From NCBI GenBank assembly GCA_034698045.1, contig JAQGAU010001157.1:1-21071 (forward strand): a DNA stretch of 21,071 bases, given 5' to 3'. The notes beneath the pieces are model-generated. The model was not told the origin of the DNA. It ran no database searches and saw nothing but the letters and a program-made list of their open reading frames with translations. Numbering within the stretch: the first letter of the stretch is position 1; each line of letters starts with the position of its first letter. The DNA is from Paramacrobiotus richtersi (lineage: Eukaryota > Tardigrada > Eutardigrada > Parachela > Macrobiotidae). Shown piece after piece: positions 1 to 10,167 of the stretch. A program made the position numbers and the translations under genes.

Positions 1-209
1 AGGGTATAATAAAGGTGATCCTGATTCCTAAAGAAAACACGGGGATTACAGATACTATTACAGATTGTAACTGAATTGGTTGCAAGATTGTAACAAGCGG
101 GATTCTTAATCCGCAGTTAAGGGAAGACCAGGAGGGTATAATAAAGGTGATCCTGATTCCTAAAGAAAACACGGGGATTACAGATACTATTACAGATTGT
201 AACTGAATT
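1..209. repeat. 132-bp tandem repeat, cut by window edge
   Basis: Bases 1-77 and 133-209 are identical by eye, giving a period of 132 bp. Only the first unit is complete; the second is replaced after 209 by the hairpin element at 214-311. The spacer part of the unit carries a small inverted repeat (GCGGGATT at 97-104 against AATCCGC at 108-114). The array probably continues to the left of the window. No coding potential was seen. Confidence 0.9.
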
Positions 210-327
210 ACAAGGCTATGCGCAGCCTTTTTTCCTTGTAGCAAAAAATGGGGAATTAGTTGTTATGGTAACAGTACTACACCAAACAAAGGAAAACTGC
301 TGCGCATAGCCATTTCGACTGAATTAC
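202..327. mobile_element. MITE-like hairpin element with flanking direct repeats
   Basis: GGCTATGCGCAG at 214-225 is the exact reverse complement of 300-311, and the similarity runs on imperfectly for another 10-15 bases into both arms. The element between the outer ends is only 98 bp. The 10-mer ACTGAATTAC stands on both sides (202-211 and 318-327) and could be a target-site duplication, although it is not directly against the arm ends (2 bases on the left, 6 on the right). It encodes nothing. A small non-autonomous DNA element is the simplest reading; an ordinary hairpin is the alternative. Confidence 0.5.
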
Positions 328-950
328 GTCATACACAGGAACGATTCGAACTCTGTGATATACGTCAGTTGCCGAGCGACCAAGACTTGATTACCATGAG
401 GCAGTTAATTTGTGTGCATTCATGAGACAAGGCCCGAAAATCCGCTGTACAATGTACATAGATAGTTATGTGAATGGTGTACTCCGTGTCTTACGCTTTT
501 ATATGACGATTTCGTGTTTGGATTTCAAGGTGTTCTGTTTTGATCTTTTAGAAATCTTGTGTGGCCTACCAATCTATAACAGGTTTGTGTCTAAAGGCAA
601 TGGTATTGCGCTGTTCGTAAGTGCTGTTGTCTCATTGGAAAGCTGGAGGTGATCCCCGGTGAGTGCTACACAGATCAGAGACTCGGTACTGAGGCTGCCG
701 TTTGTCATACTAATCAAAAAAATATGTTTAGAGGCGGCTAAATTTCGAGTCTGTTTCCATTAAAAATGGGCTTTGAGTATCTCAGTTGAGTGAAACTGAG
801 TCAGCGATTTCTCGTATTGGAAAGATCCTATGGAAACACGCACCCAGGTAGAAGATGTGCGACGGAGTTCCACTGTTTGTTTTACTTATTACCTTCGGCT
901 AGCAGTCTACGACGAATGCTCTGCTATGTCTGCTGAGTAATTAACCCGAA
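328..950. other. No recognisable gene
   Basis: Short open frames occur (for example 410-652 plus) but their translations have no motif and no sign of conservation. A short inverted repeat (CACAG/CTGTG) flanks a TTCGAA core near 335-360; it does not fold as a tRNA arm. Confidence 0.5.
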
Positions 951-954
951 GTCG

Positions 955-994
955 AAAGCTTACTGCACGGGAGGGGTGCCCGGCAAGCTTTTTT
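955..994. other. Nested hairpin followed by T-run
   Basis: AAAGCTT (955-961) pairs with AAGCTTT (985-991), enclosing an inner CGGG/CCCG stem (968-971 with 979-982). A run of six T (989-994) overlaps the right arm. On the plus strand this resembles the 3-prime end of a small polymerase III or terminator-like transcript, but no promoter was recognised, so only the structure is claimed. Confidence 0.45.
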
Positions 995-1068
995 GTAAAG
1001 ACGTCCAAACCGTTCCGAGGGACGACATATCCTTGTAACTTCTACGTGGGTTTCGTAAAAACTGCCAT

Positions 1069-1170
1069 GCAGGGTTAAACAAGCAGACCTCTTTCGTGAA
1101 GACCTGTTGTTATAAGTTTGCAGGGGTAAACAAGCAGACCTCGTTCGTGAAGACCTGTTGTTATAAATTT
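1069..1170. repeat. 51-bp tandem duplication
   Basis: 1069-1119 and 1120-1170 are two adjacent copies of a 51-bp unit differing at about three positions. Each contains AACAAGCAG and CTGTTGTT, which pair imperfectly and give every unit a hairpin. The period is a multiple of three, but no long frame crosses it. Confidence 0.9.
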
Positions 1171-1590
1171 ATTGAAAGTTCTCTATAACTTGGATACAAT
1201 TCATACGGCCTGATGTTTATATTGTGACCCCAAGCAATTATGCCGATATTTCCCATTAACAAAAAATGGTTTGCTTGTACTGTTTATACGGCTGTAATTA
1301 TGTATCCTACATAAACGGCACAATCAGGTTATTGATAATAATACCACTGCCGTTGCGCTGACCGAATTTGCACAGTCATCATTACCTTTAAATCAGTATC
1401 TCAGAACTTGGGTAGGCGGTACAGCAGGTGTACGCCGTGCACTTGCTTTTGTTTAGTTTCCGTTCCGAAATGTAAAGGTATCCCATGTCAACGAGCGGCT
1501 GACGTTCACAGCATCTGGAAACGTTTCGCCACTGCGCTTTCAGCCTATTACTCTTACTATCTTACATACATATTACAGCCTATTTTCTGT
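1171..1590. other. No recognisable gene
   Basis: AT-rich stretch with a weak 71-codon plus frame at 1408-1623 that lies opposite the zinc-knuckle fragment and is probably its shadow. Nothing else is supported. Confidence 0.4.
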
Positions 1591-1680
1591 TCGTTTCGTA
1601 TGCACGTGCAATGTGACCTTTGATATCACATTTATTGTACTTGGTCTTACGATACCAGCAACCCTTGGACGCCAGGCTTC
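1580..1680 (-). pseudogene. Decayed CCHC zinc-knuckle fragment
   Basis: The minus strand at 1598-1639 translates to YNKCDIKGHIARAY. This matches the retroelement or nucleic-acid-binding zinc knuckle C-x2-C-x4-H-x4-C at the second Cys, the Gly-His pair and the spacing, but the first and last Cys are Tyr; TGC to TAC is one base each. The surroundings contain stops. It lies on the same strand and just downstream of R member C, which hints that R could be a retroelement-type protein. Other zinc-knuckle proteins are possible. Confidence 0.4.
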
Positions 1681-1949
1681 GTGATCTGCAGCGTTTGTGT
1701 TCCAGTCTCGAAGTGCATTCTCGGATTCTAACGGTTCCTAGCAACACATATTATTCTACGATGTAAAGACTACGATCGTGAAACGCATGAGTGGAAACAG
1801 TTTCTAAAAGCAGAATTTAGCCCGGAGTACCAAGATATGGGGCGAAATTTATCTCGTGCCATAACGGTTCATGCACATGATCCTGTACACAAGCGCTTGT
1901 ACGTGGATCCTGTCAATTAAAAGTTGGTATCTTTACCGGTTGCCCATGA

Positions 1950-3440
1950 AGTTTTGTTCGGACCTGTCCAACATCTCATCTCGCTTAAAATGCAGACTTC
2001 AAAACTTCTCTGTAGAGAAACTGTGGTTGTTATACAACAGTGTTGGTACTGGTAGTGTACGGAGGAAAAGAATCAGGGCCCTGAGAAGTGCACAAGGGGG
2101 TACAAGGTCACTACGAACGCTACCGTTTTGCTCATGAAGCACGTTCATCGTAAGTACTGAATGTTTGTATGCAAACCGACTCATTGTACGAACCACGAAC
2201 CATTTGTCATTGTTAACGTTTTCGCAGAAGCATAGCCAAAGCATTAGCTGTGATCATACAATACTGTATATTATGTGCTTGTACAAGATGACAATTACGT
2301 TCTTCGTCTCCGTTTTTGGCAAGACTGCGGACAGCATCTTCTGCTGTTCATTTCTTAGCCAGAGTCGGAAGCGTTTTTGTATTATATTTCATCACTTCGT
2401 TGATTTTTCCTGAAGGCGCAGTTTTGTACACATTTAATTACCAAGATATTTTAGTTCTTTACGTGCACGTATCGCATTGGTATTTTGTATGTGGATGCTA
2501 CGAAAAACGAGTTCGTGATTATTATCGGGAATGAAGCTGCAATAGTGTCATATCGCATACATAGTTTGAGCTTTCACGTTCATGCGGCACTGGATAGCTT
2601 ACGCACGGCATGTGTTGATGGTTTATCAGTCGTCTTGCGTATCTTAAGGTAGAAAACGAATTTTGAATCAGTCCGGGTGAAGCGGTGAATTAACGCATTC
2701 AACAGTAGAATTTTTAACGACGCCGCACTACTTTTGGTTTACTACAATTTTGCCTGCCACACACGGAAGATATTTCGCTGCATCTGTACCAGATCTACAA
2801 AAACAGCAGTGTAAAGCTAGAATCGACCGCAATGCTCACGAGCTGCTGTTGTGAAAGTTGTGCAACTATAAAGATTTGCAAAAGAAAGTGATGATTACGT
2901 TCCTGTCTCTGCGTTCGGCGAAATTGCGAACATCGTGTGGGTTGTTCGTTTCTTTGCCCGGGCCGGAAGCATGATTTTTCGTCAGATATTGATGATCATC
3001 ATGATCAGTTCATTTGCGAATATAGCGCGCGTTGATGCTTGATTACCAAAATACTAAATCTGTTTACGTGGGCTCGTCCAAGATTGCCGCTTGTTACGCC
3101 AACTGTTTCGTAGTACAGCACTTGAAGCACATGTGGTCTTCCAGAACCGCTTTCACGTGAAAATTATCTTTCTATTGTCACGAATTCGTAAAGCTCGCAA
3201 GATGTGGGAATTTTATGACATTTTAAATATAGTCCGTACCTATGAATTTAATAATGAGTTTAATCCGGCATCAGGTGTTCTCAGTTATGCGTCACCTGCT
3301 GCATGTTACGTGTGCTCATCGATTCGGCTTATTTTGACGTATAACGTTGTTTCGATCTGTGAGAAAGCATGAGTTTATAAAGCGCTTAGCAACGCAAGTG
3401 CAGCAATCGAGATTCTTCTGCATGGTTTCGAACTGGCTAT
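1950..3440 (-). repeat. R family member C (third copy, strongly diverged)
   Basis: Several blocks match R members A and B in order and strand. 2306-2396 corresponds to A 16010-16110 (shared core CTTCG..TCCGTTT..GGCAAGA, then GTCGGAAG). 2885-3080 corresponds to B 20570-20810 (shared TGATTACCAAAA and TGTTTACGTG). 3385-3440 corresponds to A 17045-17120. On the minus strand, VLPKTETK parallels ILPETEAK of A, VNNDKWFVV parallels NNNDGMSVF, and FKRDEMLDRSEQ parallels FKREDENLERISRSE. Frameshifts and stops make it a relic. It also has an internal duplication, 2290-2480 against 2885-3080. Confidence 0.6.
2990..3008. repeat. Short perfect palindrome
   Basis: TGATGATCATCA is its own reverse complement and overlaps further ATGATCAT motifs. 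It lies in the R upstream region. A cruciform or dimeric protein site is possible; chance is also possible. Confidence 0.35.
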
Positions 3441-3449
3441 ACCTACTGC

Positions 3450-5310
3450 ATCAGTCTGCATGTACACGAAGCAGCTCAACGCAGGTTCATCTCGTTTAGA
3501 GTGGGACTCCGTGAGTTAAGGCTGGTTTTTTGCTGCTGCATGATCTTTCCCTCAGTTCCTTATTAATATACGAAGTTGGAGCTCGTGACCTATCGGTCAA
3601 TACACAATGTGAGACACTGTATGACATTTTGTTAAAATTATTTTAATGGTTCAGAGGATTTCCATTGACCCTATATAATTATATTCATTTTTTTGTTGAT
3701 TGTCCCGCTATCTTGTCGCCTCAGATTTTTTTGTCACTCGCGCACCATCCATACTTATGAGGTAAGTGCCAAGTGCCAAATGCCAAATGCAAAGCGCTGT
3801 AGGCATAGCGAAGACTGGAAACCAACACAGCATTACTTATCTCGCAGAGAAATTGTAGTTTCGCAGGTAGCGGTCTTACGGTGCTTTGGTCACTGGTACG
3901 ACATTATACGTTGCATACCCCTGATTACCTGAAAACCGTCTTCATGTGGAAGTTGATCCACATACAGCCAGGCGTGTCTCCGGCTAACCTTTGCTGTTGC
4001 TTTGTGGTCAGTTTTAGACATAGTTCAGAAATCGGAATAATATCTGAATGGTTGTTAGGCTGAATATCATGTTAACAGAGAACGACGATGGATGAAAGCA
4101 TGGTAAATGCATCAAATAACTGCAGTGTAAACAGTCGCGAGTAGCATTAGGTTTTTATTTTTGTATATAAACGTTTCGTTTTCCGGCTGGGGAGATGAAC
4201 GTAGTCGGCCTTGAGCCATCGCATCTTACACCAGCCGTGGCCCGTGTTTTATGTTTGCTCCATTAGCTTTCCGCGTGTTCTCCACTGAGATCTTCCGCGT
4301 CCTACGGTCTCGTGCCATTGTCTATCATTGGCAAACGGGCCGCGGGATCGTTTTTCCTGTTGGCAGCACTCTTTAGTTCTTAGTTTCTGAATAATCAAAT
4401 TCTCCACAAGCTGTGTTATAACCAAGACGTCGTTATTGCCCGCGCGAATTTGTCAGCTACTGCATTAAGGGGTGGGCAAGTGTAAAACACTGTTTGTGTT
4501 TACGGGACTAACGGCAAAAGCTTCTAATAATGCCAATATTTTGGATATAGCGACGATCTTTGGTGCAGACGAACAGAAAGTACCTCTACGCAAAACTGTC
4601 CAACAAAACTAGTTCTGTGATTCAGACTGTGAATGTGCCAGCCCCTACCAGCCGTTATATATGTACATAGCTGCTTATTCTTGTGCCTCTGTGCAACCTG
4701 TTCCAGACAACACCGCGTGCTGAGTAGTACGAGTAAACCTTAACAGGCGGTGTTTTCGGTCTCTTCGCTGACGAATATCCAACTCTCACCTGACACCGCC
4801 ACAACGGTTGCTAGAACGGGCAAATCTACCGGATCTACAACCAAATGCCGTCGCAAACTGACAGTAACGGTTTCCCGTGTCGACCGAATGATGGCAGCGA
4901 ATTAGTTTGCTAATGTGTTAGTATCATGTTTCCAAATAAGCAGCTAGCTTCTTTTGACAGCAGAAGAGGTTGAATGAGTGTCCGAAAAAAAGCTGAGGTT
5001 CCGCCCACGAAAGTCTCCTCGAGCCACTTGCGTTTCGCAGTACCTTCGATGCTTGCAGTCTTGCTGCTTTGAATTGTACTATGTATCTCTATACCGTTCT
5101 ATTGCTATATTGTAATGCATGCTGTATCATGTAGTATCACATGCCCAACTCATGCTAAGGAGTAAGGCCCAACTCGATCTTCGGCCTCGTTAGTCGTCGC
5201 AGAACATAAAACCGGAAAGTATGAAAAATAGACAAAAGATTCGTTTATATTTTCTCGCGGGTTCGAATGCAGAAGGCCTGAAGCCAAGCACTGGTTCAGA
5301 CAACGATTCT
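3450..5310. other. Long stretch without recognisable gene
   Basis: Short plus-strand frames at 3693-3932 and 3881-4063 have no motif. The one local feature is a 7-bp microsatellite at 3764-3790 (AAGTGCC twice, then AAATGC variants), directly after a GAG/GTAAGT sequence that fits a 5-prime splice-site consensus. A short inverted repeat (GGCGGTGT/ACACCGCC) lies near 4745-4800. Nothing else stands out. Confidence 0.5.
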
Positions 5311-5313
5311 GTG

Positions 5314-5449
5314 TTACAATGTTAAGACAAATTCCACGACGTCGACTCCAAGCCCCAGCGCTAGCCGCTCGAATTCGTCGAGAAAGGCTAGCCATATGTT
5401 CTTGGCCGTCATCACGAACGGGGAGCACGCCAGAATAAAGAAACTACAG
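5314..5449 (-). pseudogene. Helical protein fragment, family unknown
   Basis: A minus-strand frame from a TGA near 5450 to TAA at 5314-5316 reads like a genuine protein: MTAKNIWLAFLDEFERLALG followed by LGVDVVEFVLTL, starting at Met 5412. The pattern is an amphipathic helix with a following buried strand or helix. A distant likeness to the dimerisation helix of nucleotide-sugar dehydrogenases was considered but is too weak to name. Overlapping frames (such as 5150-5428) appear to be shadows. It is probably a gene fragment or exon remnant. Confidence 0.35.
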
Positions 5450-5874
5450 TATGTATTTCAAAAAAGAATTAGAGTTCTGCAGTGATGTAATTATAAATAC
5501 TTGTGAAAACTCACGTAGTAACTGATCGTTTTTACGCAAATTTTTTGGATAATTAAGTTTTGCTATAATAGCACTAAGCGACTTATAAAGAAATGATGCT
5601 TTACAATTAAGAAGCTACAGTTAATAAGAAGATTAATATCGAATGCTGTGATGACGTACAAATACGACCGGCCCCCAGCTCTTTAATAAGCAACTAATTT
5701 CACGAACTACATCTGATAGCTGATTCAATACCACAAGGTCGTCGCTAAGTATATTACATCACAGACTGCATCTCCCCGACTTCGTTACGCAAAGAAGTAC
5801 GACAACATTCAAAAGCAATTAATATCACAACAAACAGCATAAAATACCACCATAATTAAGACACAATACTATAG
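5450..5874. other. AT-rich spacer without recognisable gene
   Basis: Rich in AT with many stops in all frames. No repeat, RNA or conserved peptide was recognised. Confidence 0.5.
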
Positions 5875-6267
5875 TTACTTGGGCGGTACAGTCCACTTTG
5901 ACCAGCCCAAGTCGGGAGGCTGGTCCGCTGGCTTCTGTTCCAGATATTTAATCGTTGCCTCCTACTCCTCCACGGTCAGGAGCGTCCAGTCGTCAAGGTG
6001 GAAAAGGATATGGTCCGCGTCCATGGCCTCTTGACCGATGAAAATCTGGCAAATGGACGCCGCGAGAACGTTCGGCGTCGGATTGGCTGTGAAATGAGCC
6101 TCACCGAGTGTTACTGGCGGCATGCATTCCTGTTGTTGCAGTGCCTTAACCATTGGGCATTCCCGAAGAATGTGGGTGTTTTCCTTGCAAAGAAACATTC
6201 TTAAACACAGCGGGGACGGGTTACGTTGGCAGTATGTTGCCTTTAAACGAAATTGTAATAGGGAACT
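5875..6267 (-). pseudogene. Zinc-knuckle protein C-terminus interrupted by one TAG
   Basis: The minus frame from a TGA at 6268 to TAA at 5875-5877 is open except for one TAG at 5962-5964. It includes CKENTHILREC (about 6187-6157), which fits the second half of a CCHC zinc knuckle (C-x4-H-x4-C); the expected first Cys three residues earlier is Met. After that come an acidic segment ending HLDDWTLLTVEE, the TAG, then EATIKYLEQKPADQPPDLGW and SKWTVPPK to the TAA. The residues after the TAG are as protein-like as those before. Readings: a pseudogene with one nonsense change, or TAG read as an amino acid. Other Cys clusters upstream in other frames suggest more degenerate knuckles. The likely role is nucleic-acid binding, possibly a retroelement Gag-like protein; the family is unproven. 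Confidence 0.5.
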
Positions 6268-6479
6268 TCACAACATTCCCGGGAAAAAGTCAATTTATTT
6301 GGACGACTCGCCGCGGTTGCGCAGTAGCAGGTTAATCCATTATGGATTTTCGAGAGCACAGATGAAGTGCGTACTATGCAGTAGGGCAAACACAGGCACA
6401 TTTCTGCCGAAAAGGGACACTTCTACCCTATCACGTGTCTCTCCTATCATTTCAAACCTATAACATCTGCATGAATGTT

Positions 6480-6920
6480 AGCCTTACGAGATGAGCAACT
6501 CTTTGGCTGCTAGAAGGTGAACGTATGTTGACTTCGGTTTCTTCTTGGGCGCGTCTACGTAAATCTACGAATTATCCCGCCTTTGTTGACACACATGTGA
6601 TTACCTTTACTTGTCGCGATTTTTTCTCTGGCAGTCAGATATGGGAGGCTCAATCAGAAACGTGAGGGTGCCGGATGTCTATTGTGCAACATTTTAGGTA
6701 ACCATCACCCGAAACAACTGGTACCGGCAGTGTGTTGAAAAACACTTAAGGATCTTTTTCGTTACGTTCGCATCCGGAATTCAGTTGCTACAAATCCAGT
6801 ACTTTTCTGACAACTAGTAAAACCCGCTGAGCTCGAGGTGCTCATGATTACCCAGCAGTCGTAAGGTCATAAGTAATGGCACTTTTACGTGAAACTTACG
6901 TAAACGCTTCAGCGGGTGCA
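6480..6920. other. No recognisable gene
   Basis: All frames are closed at short intervals. Downstream parts of the lyase-like relic at 6.93-7.22 kb would be expected here on the minus strand, but no convincing match was found. Confidence 0.4.
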
Positions 6921-6924
6921 GTTC

Positions 6925-7215
6925 AGTGGGTGTCTTAAAGCCGCGAGTCCCGCGACCCACTCCGGCTTTCTGGCAATACAGGCAAGGGTGCCGTTACACG
7001 CGTCCAGCACAGCGTGGAATACGTGGATGACTGGTCCGATTTCGAATATCGGTTCCACATCTCCAGAAAAAAAATGTGAAAGTTACACGAAGAAGAGCAA
7101 ATTTATGCGTTATACTTATAGTGCCCTTACACGTGTCTTGTGGAAATATAGCTTCTTGCAGCCTTTTGCTGAGCGTATCTTTATGCGGCAGAAGGCACCC
7201 TCCAAATTTGGTACT
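6925..7215 (-). pseudogene. Adenylosuccinate lyase-like relic, copy 1
   Basis: On the minus strand KFGGCLLPHKDTLSK (PHK at 7180-7188) resembles the fumarase/aspartase-superfamily signature as it occurs in PurB-type adenylosuccinate lyase (EIGSSTMPHKVNP). Further along, SKSDQSSTY (around 7021-7045) parallels SKLARSSRF of copy 2 and SSKLPISRW of PurB. Nucleotide similarity to copy 2 is visible: TGGGTGTCTTAAAG against TGGGTGTTTTAAAG, and TGGATGACTGG against TGGATGACCGG. The two blocks are in different frames and the spacing is longer than in the family, so it is a relic or contains an insert. PurB acts in purine synthesis. The call is tentative; the key Ser of the signature loop is not preserved. 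Confidence 0.4.
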
Positions 7216-7299
7216 TGTTACACTTCTGCAATTTTTCCTAACGCAGCTGAATTTATCTTGATTACAAAAATTCATTCCACTTTGACTATTTGAGTCCAA

Positions 7300-8240
7300 A
7301 TATAAGTTATGTCATGCTTCAGAGACCGCCTGTAAAAATTACTTTAAAGTCCCGGTATACGGAAGCGACTGCAGTATTGCAGACGTTAGCGGTACTGGCA
7401 CCAGAATATATAAAACATGAATACGACTGAATACTTGTGACCTCGGACGCGATTTTATTGGTTTCTTGTGGGTCATTATGACTTGAAAATTGAAATGACT
7501 TGGTCTACTGTACTGGAGCTGGCGAAGCGGGTCTTCCAGAGTAATAGCGCTTTCATATGTGAATCTCCAACGAAGGCTCTCCTAGCTGATGTTACATTGC
7601 CGGATGAGTAGTCGAGACCAAGAGTTTTCGGATGTGTTACCGATCGATAAATAACTACTCGGCGTACATTTTGATAAACGATTTCTAATAGATCCGTTCA
7701 TCCTGAGATTGTGTTTTTTACTGTAAGAATTGTGCAACGTAGAACAGTAGCATTGCTTAAACGGAATTGCTTTCCGGTTGAAATAACGTCTCGCATCTAA
7801 AACCATCTATCTGAGTGCTTACTCCATAACAACCCCGGAAGTTCACATTGTTACCGGAGTAGAGTCGGTTGTCGACCCTGTAGATACTGTTGATTGTACG
7901 TGTTCGGTTGCAACTGTGGCAGAAAAGGTCACGTGTTTCCTGATGGATCCTAACGTAACGGTTGGTTAAAATTTATATTGGGATGTGCGGACGCTATGCT
8001 AAAAGATATGAAAATTTTTACTATTAACCGCACACAACGTTGGCGGTTTCTGAATAATAATGCGCAGTAATGCAAAGAAAATGTTGCATGATCTGCTGGC
8101 GTAAGGGTGTATGCGGATCTCTCCTGATCAAGTTCTGTTTATTAGAAACATCATTGTATTGTGCCTGGCATCCTTTTTAAGTGTGTCTTTATGATCTTAC
8201 TCGTGTAACTGCCTCTTCCTTTTTATCGTCATTACTTCTC
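7300..8240. other. No recognisable gene
   Basis: A 74-codon minus frame at 7582-7806 has no motif. Nothing else is supported. Confidence 0.4.
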
Positions 8241-8249
8241 TAAAAGCCT

Positions 8250-8600
8250 TCAAACACAGAAAAGCGGTTGGTTTTCCCGTCGTCCATTTGTAAAATTTTT
8301 TGCACGTCTTTTGCCAGGCGTCTGACGAATATTGCCCTCAAGTACACGTGCTTCGTATTAAATCCTTCATACATATCATCGAAACGAGAAGGTCAGTACA
8401 CGAATCAATATACCTTAGAAATATAAAAGAAGTAGAGATATTGTAATAGAAATGGCTTCGCCAATGATGATTTACAACAGCGACCATGCAAAAGCCCTAA
8501 CAGCCGTTTCATTTCCGTTTTACGCAAGATTTCAGACATTAGCTGTTGCTGTCTGTTTCTTTGCCGTACGCGGAGCTGAGACACAAATGGATTTCGTTGT
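8250..8600 (-). repeat. R family member D (weak, fragmentary)
   Basis: The minus strand from Met at 8539 reads MSEILRKTEMKR, parallel to MTKILPETEAKP at the same place in R member A, and the DNA just upstream (GCAAAGAAACAGACAGCAAC) resembles the corresponding stretch of members A, B and C. About 250 bp downstream, LAKDVQKILQMDDGK may correspond to QLGKILDNAVSVDDMLDK of A. Stops and frameshifts intervene. No upstream R homology was seen beyond 8.6 kb, so it is either truncated or very old. Confidence 0.4.
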
Positions 8601-9930
8601 TAAGAGTTATTCGTGCTGAGAAGTGAGCAGTATCGTATGCAAAAAGCCTTACCGGTACATTAAAAGATATATTGGGTAATTCATTTCGTTCGCGGGCATT
8701 TACAGGCACTAAGTCTTTAAGTAGTTAGTTAATTATTCACATTCTGAAATTACACTTCAGTAGTTACATCTCCCATTGGCAATTCGAAAACGTTCGAGAA
8801 CTACTTACTCAGTAAATGTCTTATACAAATGTAAAAGCATGAGCATATGAGCCTCATATTTGTGAGCCTCTGAACTGCTAGTAGTTATTTTTGAGCAACG
8901 CGCCAAACGCATGATGATGCTGCATTAATACACTTCTTCTCTGAAATAAGGACATGTATCTCGTTTTGCTCGTGTATAACTGGGATGAGACGAATATTGG
9001 TAAACTTGGCCTTTAAATGGAGCGTATTATTAAAACTAGCTAATGGTGATACGAAGTACGTTTAGAATATTTAAACAGCAGCAACTCTTAACTGGTAACG
9101 TCCGTGCGTTCCATTTGTGTGGAAACAGCAAACTACGCTGTACATAATATGTGACATATTATGTCAAATCAAATTAAAATTCATGACACATTTAAAATGG
9201 AAAAAAAAATGTAAAAATCAATGCCCAACTGAAGTTAATTTTTGTTTCATCCGAGTTATTCAGAACCGTTCCTCTATGTTGCGGAAGCAAAGAAGAAGTG
9301 GAACTGAGCATGATAAGCAAACACTAACCACGGTAAAATTTTATATTCTGCAAGCTGATTTCGTTTGATATCTGAGTGAATCGAATGCCTGTTACATGTC
9401 GATTGCCTGGTGATTGTGAGAGCGTAACGGGATTCATAGATCATAATGCAAAGCACGGTATGTGGGTTGTTATCATGTTATGTAAGTAAATCTGACTGTC
9501 GGGTACCGTATCATGTACGCCAATTTCAGCTGACTCCAGTATGACAATTTTGCAATCAGTGAGCTGGATAACAAGAAGTAGTTTCCAATAGAACAGCGCA
9601 AGATTAGTTCAGGTTTTCTTCAAACGTTGTTCTTCGAATTTGCATCCACTGACACGTTGTTTACGCATCTCGGCAAGTTTTAAGCAGCCTTGCTATAACA
9701 CTGCAGTATCTGGTGAGTTTCGGATTGTGCAGCAATGTTCCGAATTTTGAATATCTGCCTTGCTGGTTTGGAGTGACCTGTTGATTGTGACTTGCTCTGT
9801 GACAATGCATGTCTGTTTATCCCAGTTCTCAACCCATTAATCCCCGGTTGCTGTTGGTGAGTGCTATCAGCGATTCAGCATTATTTGATAACCCCTACAA
9901 ACGCAAAGACAGCAAAAACAAGTTCAAGAG
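8601..9930. other. AT-rich stretch without recognisable gene
   Basis: Contains only short frames (for example 9117-9368 plus, very Lys/Asn-rich as expected from AT-rich DNA). The one clear structure is the palindrome at 9142-9164. Confidence 0.45.
9142..9164. repeat. Perfect 23-bp palindrome
   Basis: ACATAATATGT (9142-9152) and its exact complement ACATATTATGT (9154-9164) are separated by a single base. It lies in AT-rich non-coding DNA. It could extrude as a cruciform or bind a dimeric protein; no partner gene indicates a function. Confidence 0.85.
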
Positions 9931-10167
9931 TCAGGTAAATTTCCAGTCTGTTGTCCTCCTTCGCTCATAAAGCGTTTTTGAACTGCTTGCAATGAACTTT
10001 TCAACGGAATTAGACGGCAATGGAATGTGAACGGGAAATTCGAAACTCCGTTGTATGCGCATGTTTCGTTCGCTCGTTCTGAACGTTCTTACAGTGTCTG
10101 CTCGTTCTGATAATACTGTGACGATAATGTTCGCTTCTTTAGCTGTGAAACGGTCTCTTTGACACAA
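9931..10167 (-). CDS. Hypothetical fragment, unknown family
   Basis: A 78-codon minus frame. Its N-terminal part (TAKEANIIVTVLSERADTVR) is charged and helical, followed by an Arg/Ser-rich section, PVHIPLPSNSVEKFIASSSK, and a basic tail. Composition is protein-like, but no family was recognised and nothing around it extends the frame. It could be a gene fragment or a chance frame. Confidence 0.25.
   Translation of the reverse strand: MCQRDRFTAKEANIIVTVLSERADTVRTFRTSERNMRIQRSFEFPVHIPLPSNSVEKFIASSSKTLYERRRTTDWKFT

Noticed and set aside
1-330. Subtelomeric or telomeric repeat at the window edge
   Set aside because: No short G-rich telomere-type repeat is present; the 132-bp tandem unit alone does not show a telomere.
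320-400. TTCGAA core with flanking stem, resembling a tRNA T-arm
   Set aside because: No acceptor, D-arm or anticodon arm can be placed around it on either strand; only a 5-bp hairpin remains.
5255-5285. GGGTTCGAATGC, similar to a tRNA B box
   Set aside because: The stem bases do not pair and no cloverleaf can be drawn.
6122-6463. 113-codon plus-strand open frame
   Set aside because: Partly opposite the zinc-knuckle fragment and without motifs of its own.
6916-7293. 125-codon plus-strand open frame
   Set aside because: Opposite the lyase-like relic; translation has no recognisable motif.
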